Assembly (NCBI GenBank): GCA_965199285.1
Contig: OZ240687.1
Coordinates: 1,798,001 to 1,862,000, forward strand
Source of the DNA: CBDDGJ01 sp965199285
Lineage (GTDB): Bacteria; Pseudomonadota; Alphaproteobacteria; RS24
Reading direction: 5' to 3'
DNA: 64,000 bases
In this document: in pieces, positions 46,101-54,464 of the stretch
Numbering within the stretch: position 1 is the first letter of the stretch
Layout of the letters: each line of letters opens with the position of its first letter
Program-made: the position numbers and the translations under genes
The notes under the pieces: generated by a model
The model's database searches: none
Told to the model about the DNA's origin: nothing
The model's input: only the letters and a program-made list of their open reading frames with translations

Positions 46101-46986
46101 GGGGCTTGCCCACCCTTTTGAAGAGTCGAGAAACATCAGTATTTCTGATGGGGGCGTATCATTTGTTTCAAATTTTGGGATTGATCAAAGCGCCGGCACA
46201 GCAAATAATAGCCTCGCTTATACAGTTATGTCTTATGCCGAATATGTTGGCGAAAATATTGACAGCTTAAGCGGTTTATACAATATGCCAACCACTTTGA
46301 TGATCGACGATATTGCGGCATTGCAAGCCATTTATGGTGTAAATGAGCAGTATAATCGCGATGATACGACATATAGTCTTAGCAGTTTCTCGAATCAAAA
46401 TTTCATCTATGCTTCGATTTGGGATGCCGGTGGCGAAGATACATTCACATGGGCAGATCAAACAACAGATGCACAAATAAATTTAGGCAGTGGCGCGTTT
46501 AGCTTTTTTGGAATCATTGACAGTTTAAGCGATACTGATCTTAATGGGAAGGGTAGCGGCAGCACGGCGTGGGATTCTGGTAGCGGGCTTTTGGGCATCT
46601 CCTATGATGCAATTATTGAAAACGCGATTGGCGGCTCTAATGCAGATATGATCACCGGAAATGCACAAAGCAATAAGCTATATGGCGGCGATGATACATT
46701 AAGAGATCAATTAACCGGCAATGATGGAAATGATTTTTTCTTTATTAAATCATCAAATGGCGCGGCAGCCCAAGCCACTGCCGATTTAGTGGCAGATTTT
46801 GTAAATGGGCAAGATATGATTGCTCTTGATGATTTAACATTTGCCGAGCTTACAATTGCGAATAATGCAGGTGATACAATCATCAGCCAAACCAGTAATG
46901 GGAATTATCTACTAGTTCTGGATAGTGTTGATCACACAAGCATTGATGAGAATGATTTCATCACCACAATAACCGATTTTATTTAG
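43120..46986 (+). CDS. Large lipoprotein with cadherin-like repeats and serralysin-type metalloprotease domain
   Basis: Read from ATA 43120 the protein has 1288 residues. A lipoprotein signal ends at LLLAAC (Cys21) and is followed by Gly and Pro-Asp/Ser-rich linkers. About 40-300 holds a transthyretin-like start (GPLENALVFIDYDGD). Then come four or five cadherin/dystroglycan-type repeats, two of them almost identical. From about 790 a peptidase of the M10B/serralysin type follows, with HEIGHAMGLAH (about 988-998), the Met-turn YTVMSYAEY and a C-terminal region with short glycine/aspartate motifs like RTX. It is probably a surface-anchored protease. TTG 43165 would be the next start, but it would cut the n-region; AAGGGGG lies six bases before ATA. 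Confidence 0.82.
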   Translation: MKQQKKISQLYPLWGLLLAACGGGGGGAITSTPDPTPGSDPTPAPDPSPVNLSGVVSKGPLENALVFIDYDGDQVLDATEPSTMTDAQGRYQINNITNQAAEIIVHTTSTTIDHSFGGSVPTLVMRAPQDSSVVSLATTVSQSNNELSINEVATRLGLDDIDLLNFNPYAEGVDADQALRVEQTYQQLLSIVSAFTTATENNGVSEEQSMSSAINSIASVISSTTQGSVDLTSTETYGQIRQEVIITLSGAGDTEAISQAIGDRFEAIQTVAQAIENITSTDLNEATTKEIFSTNQLLDAGETDVTALTNALQNAAPTDITLARDSFAENASSLVVSQLTVVDADQAADTIFTFSLSGADAASFTINENNELAFSTAPNFEVKSSYDLTIKVTDAGGKQYAESFTITISDSDDMPVVENGISDQTVRLRDNVNISIPADAFSDEDGNALTYSVSGLPASLSLDGNIISGTLAEADIGTHEIMVTAADGNGGQATTRFTLTIREGNIAPTLANAITDQSATEDSAFSFTIPANRFSDMDAGDSLTYSTSNLPGWLNFDAATRVFSGTPTNLDIGTVTVTVTVTATDGSSATATDSFDIVVNNTNDAPTLANAITDQSATEDSAFSFTIPANTFSDMDAGDSLTYSTSNLPGWLSFDAATRVFSGTPTNLDIGTVTVTVTATDGSSATATDSFDIVVEEINVAPANLALNSATIAENSAGANIGTFSATDSNSGDSLTYSLASGDDNELFEISDTTLKLKSGTQLNYEADNLYTISVTVSDGELSQTKSFDISVTNVEEGSSINPTVGTNGFAKLFGKVSDATAAGVTTANKTYYITTEEQTEQLLAGRAWGESDGNNFANLGNGFDLTYSFMNTSTSAFLSNLNSTSTTARNNQVDWADSSKTYIRDVFSDFANVSLLSFSEVNETASTAGQIRLGVTATDSTSFAYYPGGAIGGSIWYSDNTSLSSINGFNDPDWVRDGTYFSTTIMHEIGHAMGLAHPFEESRNISISDGGVSFVSNFGIDQSAGTANNSLAYTVMSYAEYVGENIDSLSGLYNMPTTLMIDDIAALQAIYGVNEQYNRDDTTYSLSSFSNQNFIYASIWDAGGEDTFTWADQTTDAQINLGSGAFSFFGIIDSLSDTDLNGKGSGSTAWDSGSGLLGISYDAIIENAIGGSNADMITGNAQSNKLYGGDDTLRDQLTGNDGNDFFFIKSSNGAAAQATADLVADFVNGQDMIALDDLTFAELTIANNAGDTIISQTSNGNYLLVLDSVDHTSIDENDFITTITDFI
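44638..45203 (+). repeat. Near-identical tandem domain repeat inside the protease gene
   Basis: Bases 44638-44915 and 44932-45203 are direct repeats with a period of 294 bases. They differ by a few substitutions and by six bases in a gtcacc microrepeat (44838-44863). Each copy encodes one cadherin-like domain containing FTIPANRFSDMDAGDSLTYS. Such recent duplication usually means that domain number varies between strains. Confidence 0.9.
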
Positions 46987-47165
46987 TGCCTATCGGCTTG
47001 GGGGAGATGGTGGATAATTATCGGGCGTGTAATCCCATCCGCCCTCTCTTTTGCAATTAGGAAATGACCGGCCTCATGAAATGACGGGTCTTCCCCATTG
47101 CATTTATCTGTAAACTTGCTAATCTTTCGCTTAAGCGATTTAGATCGATCCACAATCTTGTGGCA

Positions 47166-48265
47166 ATGGAAAATGAAATGAAACAAGGTGAAACCACCAT
47201 TATCAATCAATCGGCTTCCCGACAGCCATTTCACCTGCCTTCTGGTTCGAATATACAAAAACAGCATCTATCCGGACTTTATGCGGCGCTTGATTTGGGA
47301 ACCAATAATTGCCGCTTACTGATTGCAAAACCATCCCATAATGGGTTTCGGGTATATGAGAGTTTCTCCCGTATTGTCCGCTTGGGCGAGGGTTTGGAGC
47401 AGCATCGCGAACTCTCGGAAGCGGCGATTGAACGAACCATAAGCGCTTTGCGCATATGCGCGCAAAAAATTCGTAAACATAATATCCGGCGGATGCGATG
47501 TATTGCGACAGAAGCCTGTCGTGACAGCCGAAATGGCGTGGATTTTATAAAACGCGTGCGGCGCGAAACCGGCTTGCGGTTGGAAATTATTGATGGCGAA
47601 AGTGAGGCTCGCCTTGCGGTAAAAGGCTGTGAAGCTCTATTTGATAAAACGGCAAAGAGCCTTCTGGTCTTTGATATTGGCGGTGGTAGCACTGAGCTTA
47701 TTCGCCTTGATAAGGATATAAAAAATCGATTTGCCCTCACCGATATGACTTCCCTTCCCTTAGGGGTTGTGCGTTTGGCCGAACGGTTTTCAGTTCATGG
47801 GAATGATCGTCATCATTATGATGACATGCTGGCTTTTTGCCATAAAACAATGAGTGATTTTTTCAGCCGCCAAAATGATTTAACCGATTTATCGGCGCTA
47901 CAAATTATTGGCACATCTGGCACGGTGACAACATTGGCGGCGGTGCAAAAAAACCTCGCTGCTTATGATCGTAAACTGATTGATGGGCAGGTTTTTTCGA
48001 CGACATCTATAAATAAAGTGATTGGGGATCTCAAAAAAATGCCGCATAGCGCGCTTATAGATCATCCGCTTATTGGCGAAGAAAGGCGGATTTTTTGCTG
48101 GCGGGATGTGCGATTTTTGAAGCACTTTATCAGCAATATTCAGTGGCGCAGATAAGCGTTGCTGATCGGGGCTTGCGGGAAGGCATATTATTAAAAATGA
48201 TGCAGCGCGATAAGAGACGTCGGTCTTATCGTAAAAAAAACCTACCTCCTCGCCGTCATGGCTAG
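47166..48265 (+). pseudogene. ppx: Ppx/GppA-family phosphatase, frameshifted near the 3' end
   Basis: Exopolyphosphatase/guanosine pentaphosphatase family. Conserved N-terminal ALDLGTNNCRLLIA, the glycine loop FDIGGGSTELIRL and SLPLGVVRLAERF are all present in frame 1, which then ends early at 48155 in an unrelated tail. The -1 frame from about 48086 carries the true C-terminus (ADFLLAGCAIFEAL... and ADRGLREGILL) to TAG 48263-48265. A deletion of four bases from a tandem gcgg would give exactly this break. The gene is followed by rlmE, its usual partner. Start ATG 47166 is one of several close candidates. If the break is real the active-site half is complete but the last part is lost. Confidence 0.72.
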
Positions 48266-48274
48266 GCTTAGAAA

Positions 48275-48952
48275 ATGACCCAAAAAAAACAAACAGGCAA
48301 TCGGTTTCATGAACGTGTGCGCACCGCAAAAGGGCGCAAACGCTCTTCAACTTTGTGGTTGCAACGCCAGCTTAACGACCCCTATGTGCGCGAAGCACAA
48401 AAGCATGGGTTTCGGGCGCGGGCTGCTTATAAATTAATTGAAATGGATGACCGGTTTCGATTTCTCAAAAAAGGCGCGCGGGTGATTGATTTGGGAGCCG
48501 CCCCAGGTAGCTGGACGCAAGTTGCAGTGGCACGCACCAAATCAACGCGCGCGCGGGCGCATGTATGGGCGCTTGATATTTTGCCGATGGATTCACTGGC
48601 AGGGGCATATTCTATTGAAATGGATTTCATGGCGGATGATGCCATCACCGAGATTGAAACGATAGTGAACGGCAAAGTTGATGTCGTTCTTTCCGATATG
48701 GCAGCACCGGCAACGGGGCATAAAAAAACTGATCATTTACGCACGATGGCACTGGCCGAAGCGGCGGCTGATTTTGCGCTTCAAATTCTTGCGCCCAATG
48801 GGGTGTTTATTGCGAAACTGTTTCAAGGGGGAGCAGAAAAAGAGCTATTGGATAATCTCAAGCGCGAATTTACGAGCGTGCAGCATGTCAAACCAAAAGC
48901 CAGCCGCAAAGAATCTGTCGAGCTTTATGTCGTCGCACGCGGCAAAAAATAG
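48275..48952 (+). CDS. rlmE: 23S rRNA (uridine-2552-2'-O-)-methyltransferase
   Basis: RlmE/FtsJ modifies U2552 in the A-loop of 23S rRNA. The 225-residue protein has the catalytic K-D-K-E set: Lys in ARAAYKLIEMDD, Asp in VVLSDMAAPATG, Lys in GVFIAKLFQGG and Glu in KESVELYVVARG, and the SAM motif VIDLGAAPGSWTQVA. It lies ten bases after the ppx region on the same strand and 68 bases before guaB. Confidence 0.96.
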   Translation: MTQKKQTGNRFHERVRTAKGRKRSSTLWLQRQLNDPYVREAQKHGFRARAAYKLIEMDDRFRFLKKGARVIDLGAAPGSWTQVAVARTKSTRARAHVWALDILPMDSLAGAYSIEMDFMADDAITEIETIVNGKVDVVLSDMAAPATGHKKTDHLRTMALAEAAADFALQILAPNGVFIAKLFQGGAEKELLDNLKREFTSVQHVKPKASRKESVELYVVARGKK

Positions 48953-48954
48953 TC

Positions 48955-48983
48955 TTTTGCTCTTTCGCAATTTCTGTTATAAG
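48955..48983 (+). promoter_or_regulatory. Possible guaB promoter
   Basis: TTTTGC (48955-48960) and TATAAG (48978-48983) are 17 bases apart and lie 38 bases before the guaB start. The -35 box is weak. Confidence 0.35.
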
Positions 48984-49020
48984 GCGGCGTCAATAACCAA
49001 GCAATCAAGGATATTGACCC

Positions 49021-50499
49021 ATGCCTTCAACAATTTCTTTCCGCGATGCACTGACCTTTGATGATGTGCTGCTCGAACCCGCCCAATCGGATGTGCTGCC
49101 ATCGCAAGCCAATACGCAGACAAATCTGACAAAAACCATAAAATTGGGGATTCCCTTATTATCCGCCGCGATGGATACGGTAACCGAAGCTGAAATGGCA
49201 ATCGCTATGGCGCAAGCGGGCGGCATTGGGGTTTTGCATCGCAATTTCACCATTGAAGAGCAGGCGGCGCAAGTTAATCGGGTGAAACGGTTTGAAAGCG
49301 GTATGGTCGTAAATCCGATCACCATTCGCCCTGACCAGAACCTCGATGATGCCTTACAGCTCATGCAAGATCATGATATTACCGGCATCCCCGTCACTGA
49401 AGAAAATGGCCGTCTGGTTGGCGTATTGACCAATCGGGATGTGCGCTTTGTCGATGATGGAGATGCGCAAATCTCAACCCTTATGACTAAGGATAATCTG
49501 GTAACGGTTGGCGTAAATATTGAGCAAGATGAAGCGCGGCGCTTGCTTCACCAGCACCGGATTGAAAAACTTCTCGTGGTTGATGAGCAAGAGCGCTGCA
49601 TTGGCTTAATCACTGTCAAGGATATTGAAAAAGCGCAATTACACCCGAATGCCACCAAAGATGCGCAAGGCCGTTTGCTTGTGGCAGCCGCCTCTTCGGT
49701 TGGCGATGAAGGGTTTGCCCGCTCGCAAGCCTTGATTGATGCGGGTGTTGATTTATTGGTGATTGATACCGCGCATGGCCATAGCACGCGGGTTAGCGAG
49801 GCGGTGGAGCGGATTAAGAAACAATATCCGGATGTACAAATTCTGGCCGGAAATATTGCCACAGCGGAGGCGGCGAAAGCCCTCATTGATGCAGGCGCTG
49901 ATGCCGTGAAAGTCGGGATTGGGCCTGGTTCAATCTGTACCACGCGGATTGTTGCAGGGGTGGGCGTTCCCCAACTCACTGCCATTCTTGATGTGGTGGA
50001 AATTGCCCGCACACATGATATTCCAGTGATTGCTGATGGCGGGATTAAATATTCAGGTGATTTTGCCAAAGCGATTGCGGCGGGCGCGAATTGCGCGATG
50101 ATCGGCTCTCTCTTTGCTGGCACTGATGAAGCGCCGGGTGAGGTGTTTCTCTATCAGGGGCGGAGCTATAAAGCCTATCGCGGCATGGGCTCTATTGGCG
50201 CAATGGCGCGCGGCTCTGCCGACCGCTATTTTCAAGCCGATGTTGCCGAAACCCAAAAGCTCGTACCGGAAGGGATTGAAGGGCAAATTCCCTATAAGGG
50301 CGGGGTGGAAAGCACCATCCACCAGCTTACCGGTGGTTTGCGCGCCTCTATGGGCTATGTCGGCGCGGCAAATATTGACAGTTTTCAGGCACGGGCAAAA
50401 TTTGTCCGCATCAGTCATGCGTCGCTGGCGGAAAGCCATGTTCATGATGTGACAATTACCCGCGAAGCGCCTAATTATCCCGGCGCGGGCAAGCGCTAA
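49021..50499 (+). CDS. guaB: IMP dehydrogenase
   Basis: Oxidises IMP to XMP, the first step to GMP. The 492-residue protein has a TIM barrel interrupted by two CBS domains (about residues 95-205) and the active-site loop GIGPGSICTTRIV with Cys near residue 306; the flap region GMGSIGAMARG follows. The gene overlaps rsmB by one base (TAATG) and starts a run guaB-rsmB-TPR-guaA on the plus strand. Confidence 0.97.
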   Translation: MPSTISFRDALTFDDVLLEPAQSDVLPSQANTQTNLTKTIKLGIPLLSAAMDTVTEAEMAIAMAQAGGIGVLHRNFTIEEQAAQVNRVKRFESGMVVNPITIRPDQNLDDALQLMQDHDITGIPVTEENGRLVGVLTNRDVRFVDDGDAQISTLMTKDNLVTVGVNIEQDEARRLLHQHRIEKLLVVDEQERCIGLITVKDIEKAQLHPNATKDAQGRLLVAAASSVGDEGFARSQALIDAGVDLLVIDTAHGHSTRVSEAVERIKKQYPDVQILAGNIATAEAAKALIDAGADAVKVGIGPGSICTTRIVAGVGVPQLTAILDVVEIARTHDIPVIADGGIKYSGDFAKAIAAGANCAMIGSLFAGTDEAPGEVFLYQGRSYKAYRGMGSIGAMARGSADRYFQADVAETQKLVPEGIEGQIPYKGGVESTIHQLTGGLRASMGYVGAANIDSFQARAKFVRISHASLAESHVHDVTITREAPNYPGAGKR

Positions 50500-51707
50500 T
50501 GACCCCTGCCGCCCGCTTGCAGGCATCGATAGAGAGTCTCGATTATCTTTATAAAAACGATTATCCGGCCGACATATATCTCAAAAAATGGGCGCGGCAA
50601 AATCGCTATGCTGGCAAGCGCGACCGCGATGCAATTTACGATTTGGTCTATCTGGTTTTGCGGCATCGGCGGCGCTTAGCATGGGCGGTGAGTGACGCGC
50701 CCGATAGTCGGCTTTTACCCTTTGCGGCATTGGCGATTTTTCATCGCTTTCCAATCAGTGAGGTAGCGGCTTTTGCGGGCCAAACCGCTTACGCGCCGCC
50801 ACCGCTTACAAAGGCAGAAAAGACCAAACTTCTTGCCTGCAATATGACCGAACCAGATGAACCGGTACTATCTGCAAATATTCCGGATTTTCTTTTATCC
50901 GAAGCGCCTTTGGACATATATAAGAGCCTGTTAAGCCGCGCGCATTTGGATATACGGGTTAATCTGCACCGGACCAGCCGCCACTCTATTCAGCAGCAAT
51001 TCACCGCACAAGGGATAGAGGTCACGCCCTTATCCGCGCCTGCTGCTTTGCGGATAAATCAGCCGCTCAATATTCAAAATATGGCAGAATATCAAAACGG
51101 GCTTATTGAAATACAAGATATAGGGGCGCAAATGGTGAGCCAGCTTTGCGCGGCAAAAGCCGGTATGCAGATTTTAGATTATTGCGCTGGTGCGGGCGGC
51201 AAGGCGTTGGCGCTTGCTGATATTATCCAGCATGAGGGCAAAATTTATGCTTATGATAAATATCCCGACCGGATGCAGGATTTATCTGCCCGCCATGCGC
51301 GTAGCTGTCCGCCACAGCAAAAAAGCGATTGCATTGAGATTATAGATGCCTCCCGTCTGTCAACGCTAATGGGTAAAATGGATATTTGCCTTGCCGATGT
51401 GCCTTGTAGTGGCACCGGGCGGTGGCGGCGTAATCCCGAAACCAAATGGCATCTTACACCAGAAAAATTAGCCGCATTTACGTCCATGCAAGATGAGATT
51501 TTGCATGAAGCCGCCCAATTTGTGAAACCAGATGGGAAGCTGATTTATGTCACCTGCTCGGTTTTACACTGTGAGAATAATGCCCGTGTGCAGGCATTTT
51601 CAAAAGCTCACCCCGATTTTGAGCTTGCTGATAAGCGTCAAATCACCCCGCAAGATGACGGTGCGGATGGGTTGTTTATTACCATATTTCGCCGCCGCGC
51701 ATCTTGA
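50499..51707 (+). CDS. rsmB: RsmB/NOP-family rRNA cytosine methyltransferase
   Basis: A 402-residue 5-methylcytosine RNA methyltransferase. It has the SAM motif LDYCAGAGGKALALA, DVPCSGTGRWRRNP with one catalytic Cys and VTCSVLHCENN with the other, which are the two cysteines of the RsmB/NOP group. An N-terminal NusB-like helical part (RQNRYAGKRDRDAIYDLVYLVLRH) is present. The substrate is probably 16S rRNA position 967, but other family members cannot be excluded. It lies between guaB and guaA, coupled at both sides. Confidence 0.87.
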   Translation: MTPAARLQASIESLDYLYKNDYPADIYLKKWARQNRYAGKRDRDAIYDLVYLVLRHRRRLAWAVSDAPDSRLLPFAALAIFHRFPISEVAAFAGQTAYAPPPLTKAEKTKLLACNMTEPDEPVLSANIPDFLLSEAPLDIYKSLLSRAHLDIRVNLHRTSRHSIQQQFTAQGIEVTPLSAPAALRINQPLNIQNMAEYQNGLIEIQDIGAQMVSQLCAAKAGMQILDYCAGAGGKALALADIIQHEGKIYAYDKYPDRMQDLSARHARSCPPQQKSDCIEIIDASRLSTLMGKMDICLADVPCSGTGRWRRNPETKWHLTPEKLAAFTSMQDEILHEAAQFVKPDGKLIYVTCSVLHCENNARVQAFSKAHPDFELADKRQITPQDDGADGLFITIFRRRAS

Positions 51708-51722
51708 TTTTGTTGGTCACGC

Positions 51723-52244
51723 ATGGCACTAAAAGATATGGTCAAAAAAACGATTCGATTTTTCTGTTCGGGAGCCTTACTGCTCTGTCTCATGCTGGGA
51801 TTGCCCGCCCATGCGCGCGACTATAAAGCGCTCGGCGCCGCGCTTTTGGAGACAGCACAAGAAAAAATTGCGGCGGAAGACTTGCCAATAGCGCGGCAGA
51901 TTTTAGAGCAATCCTTGCTTGCAGACCCAGCGCAGGCGGAAACATTTTTATGGTTGGGGCGGGTTTCTGCCTTGCAAGGCGATGCGTTAGAAGCCATTCG
52001 GCTTATGCAAATTGCGCTTGAGATTGAGCCATCCTTGCAGCAAGCTTATTTTTGGCAAGGCGAGCTTTATATCGAGCAAGAAAAATTTGAGGATGCACAA
52101 AAAAACCTTGATAAGCTCACCGCACTTTGTAGCGATTGCGCGGTGCAGAAAGACTTGGCGGCGCGCCTGCAAAATGTATCAAAAGATAAAAACGCACCGG
52201 CAGGTGATGATGCAAAAGAGGCACCGCCCGAAATTGTAAATTAA
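51723..52244 (+). CDS. Periplasmic TPR-repeat protein
   Basis: A 173-residue protein with a signal peptide (IRFFCSGALLLCLMLGLPAHA, cleavage near residue 31) and two or three tetratricopeptide repeats (IARQILEQSLLADPAQAETFL; AIRLMQIALEIEPSLQQAYFW; EDAQKNLDKLTALC). It has a charged C-terminal tail. Such repeats bind proteins; the partner is unknown. It overlaps guaA by one base and follows rsmB by 15 bases. Confidence 0.82.
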   Translation: MALKDMVKKTIRFFCSGALLLCLMLGLPAHARDYKALGAALLETAQEKIAAEDLPIARQILEQSLLADPAQAETFLWLGRVSALQGDALEAIRLMQIALEIEPSLQQAYFWQGELYIEQEKFEDAQKNLDKLTALCSDCAVQKDLAARLQNVSKDKNAPAGDDAKEAPPEIVN

Positions 52245-53803
52245 TGGATAAAATCCTCATCATAGATTTTGGCTCGCAGGTGACGCAATTAATTGCCCGA
52301 CGGGTGCGCGAGGCAGGTGTCTATTGTGAAATTATTCCGTTCCAAAAAGCAGAAGAGGTGTTTCCTCAATTTGCGCCCAAGGCAATTATTTTATCGGGCG
52401 GCCCCAATAGCGTTGCGGATATGGATACGCCGCGTATCCCGCAAAATGTGCTGACAAGCGGCCTGCCAATTTTGGGGATTTGTTATGGCCAGCAAGCTTT
52501 ATGCGCGCAGCTTGGCGGCAAGGTTGAAACCTCTGAGCAAAGAGAATTTGGCCGCGCCATGATACGCCTCGACCAGCCATCGCCGCTTTTTGATGGCATT
52601 ATATCTGATAGTCATGCGACAGACGCTGAAGAGCTACAAGTCTGGATGAGCCATGGCGACCGCGTCACCGCCCTGCCTAAAGGGTTTCAGGTGATTGCGC
52701 ATAGCGAACACGCGCCCTATGCCGCCATTGCTGATGAGGCACGAAAAATCTATGGGGTTCAGTTTCATCCCGAAGTGGTGCATACGCCACAAGGCGCGCA
52801 TATGCTTGAAAATTTTGTCCATAAAATCGCCGCGTGTAAAGGGGATTGGACAATGGCTGCCTTTCGCGACCAAGCCATCAATAATATTCGCAATCAAACC
52901 GGGGATGGGCGGGTGATTTGCGGTCTTTCGGGCGGGGTGGATAGTTCGGTTGTGGCTGTCTTACTGCATCAGGCGATTGGTGAACAGCTTACTTGCGTTT
53001 ATGTCGATACAGGCATGATGCGCGCCGGCGAAAGCGAACAAGTGGTAAGCCTGTTTCGTGACCATTTCAATATTCGCCTTATTCATGAAGATGCGTCGGA
53101 TTTGTTTTTGGCAAAACTTCACGGCGTTACTGACCCTGAGCAAAAACGCAAAATCATTGGCGGGCTTTTTATTGATGTGTTTGAGCAAAAAGCGCAAGAG
53201 ATTGGCGGCGCTGATTTTCTCGCGCAAGGCACGCTTTATCCAGATGTGATTGAAAGCGTTTCTTTTACGGGCGGGCCGAGCGTGACGATTAAAAGCCATC
53301 ATAATGTTGGCGGGCTGCCAGAACGGATGAATATGGAGTTGGTTGAACCGGTGCGCGAATTATTCAAAGATGAAGTGCGTGCATTGGGGCGCGAGCTTGG
53401 TCTGCCGCAAGAATTTATCGGGCGGCATCCCTTTCCCGGACCAGGGCTTGCCATCCGTATTCCGGGAGACATCACGGCAGAAAAATTAGAGATTTTACGA
53501 AAGGCGGATGCGATTTATCTCGAAGAAATTCGTCAATCAGGTCTTTATGATGAAATTTGGCAGGCCTTTGCGGTGCTGCTGCCTGTGCGGACGGTTGGGG
53601 TTATGGGCGATGCACGGACTTATGATTATGTCTGCGCCCTGCGTGCGGTCACCTCCACCGATGGCATGACGGCAGATTATTATCCCTTCACGCATGAGTT
53701 TTTAAGCCGCGTCTCCACCCGCATTATTAATGAAGTCAAAGGCATTAACCGCGTCACTTATGACATTACCTCCAAACCCCCTGGTACGATTGAATGGGAG
53801 TGA
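52244..53803 (+). CDS. guaA: GMP synthase, glutamine-hydrolysing
   Basis: A 519-residue two-domain enzyme that turns XMP into GMP. The N-terminal class I amidotransferase has Cys in LGICYGQQA and His/Glu in VQFHPEVVHT; the C-terminal ATP pyrophosphatase has the P-loop GLSGGVDSSVVA and the C-terminal GMP synthase dimerisation region ending in YDITSKPPGTIEWE. The start overlaps the TPR gene (TAATG). It ends the guaB-rsmB-TPR-guaA run. Confidence 0.97.
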   Translation: MDKILIIDFGSQVTQLIARRVREAGVYCEIIPFQKAEEVFPQFAPKAIILSGGPNSVADMDTPRIPQNVLTSGLPILGICYGQQALCAQLGGKVETSEQREFGRAMIRLDQPSPLFDGIISDSHATDAEELQVWMSHGDRVTALPKGFQVIAHSEHAPYAAIADEARKIYGVQFHPEVVHTPQGAHMLENFVHKIAACKGDWTMAAFRDQAINNIRNQTGDGRVICGLSGGVDSSVVAVLLHQAIGEQLTCVYVDTGMMRAGESEQVVSLFRDHFNIRLIHEDASDLFLAKLHGVTDPEQKRKIIGGLFIDVFEQKAQEIGGADFLAQGTLYPDVIESVSFTGGPSVTIKSHHNVGGLPERMNMELVEPVRELFKDEVRALGRELGLPQEFIGRHPFPGPGLAIRIPGDITAEKLEILRKADAIYLEEIRQSGLYDEIWQAFAVLLPVRTVGVMGDARTYDYVCALRAVTSTDGMTADYYPFTHEFLSRVSTRIINEVKGINRVTYDITSKPPGTIEWE

Positions 53804-53973
53804 GATGAAAGGGGTAATGGCTTTTCCTTTACTTTTTTATTTTAACAAGATACTCTCCATAGTAACGTGATTTTATTGAGTTGGGTAAAAAGACTACCCG
53901 CTTTGGGGAGAGTAGACACGCAAAATCAAAAATGATGAGATGGAAAAATTTTTTGAGCTATATGAGGTTTTAG

Positions 53974-54363
53974 ATGAGTGATATGTTAATTATGATTAGA
54001 GCTTTTTTTATTGGTTATTTGGGTTATTCAGCATCAGTAAATATTTTTGGATTGGATAGTTTCCTACTTGCTTTATTGATTGGTGCTGGTACTTGGGTGG
54101 GTTTTGAATACCTATGGGCACATATTACTGCAAAAATAATGATGATGCGGTTATCAGATATTCCTCCACTTGGTGAAATTATGTATGTGATTGAGAAACA
54201 ACAAAGGCGAATGACTAAATGGGAGCATGATTTCTTTTTAGATATGCAAGAAAGGGTAAGGCGTTATCCAAATTTTTTATCCCAACAAGCCACCATGAAA
54301 CAAATCAATATCTTATACCAAATATATGCTGAGAGAGTTCGGCGAGTGAAATTGAAAGGGTGA
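53974..54363 (+). CDS. Membrane protein of unknown function
   Basis: A 129-residue protein with an N-terminal pair of hydrophobic segments (MLIMIRAFFIGYLGYS and FLLALLIGAGTWVGFEYLW) and a charged C-terminal half rich in Arg, Gln and Glu that should lie in the cytosol. The family is not recognised. The region is more AT-rich than the flanking genes, and the 170 bases before it hold no gene. The ATG has a weak ribosome site (ATGAGGTTTTAG). It is coupled by a GTGA overlap to a possible 25-residue frame. Confidence 0.6.
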   Translation: MSDMLIMIRAFFIGYLGYSASVNIFGLDSFLLALLIGAGTWVGFEYLWAHITAKIMMMRLSDIPPLGEIMYVIEKQQRRMTKWEHDFFLDMQERVRRYPNFLSQQATMKQINILYQIYAERVRRVKLKG

Positions 54364-54437
54364 CCTATGAACTTCAGATTACTGACGAAGAGACTGGTGA
54401 GATTAGAGAAATAACCATTGTTTCTAGATCTAACTGA
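54360..54437 (+). CDS. Possible 25-residue coupled peptide
   Basis: GTG 54360 overlaps the stop of the preceding gene (GTGA) and opens a 25-codon frame rich in Glu, Thr and Ile (YELQITDEETGEIREITIVS). The amino acid pattern of alternating polar and hydrophobic residues suggests translation, but the frame is short and unknown to me. Confidence 0.28.
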   Translation: MTYELQITDEETGEIREITIVSRSN

Positions 54438-54464
54438 CTATTTGATAGGAAGAGGGGAGTAAGC

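Noticed and set aside
46983..47267. Minus-strand frame containing HEAGH, like a metalloprotease motif
   Set aside because: It opposes the ppx start, has no fitting context around the motif and no fold-like pattern; chance occurrence.
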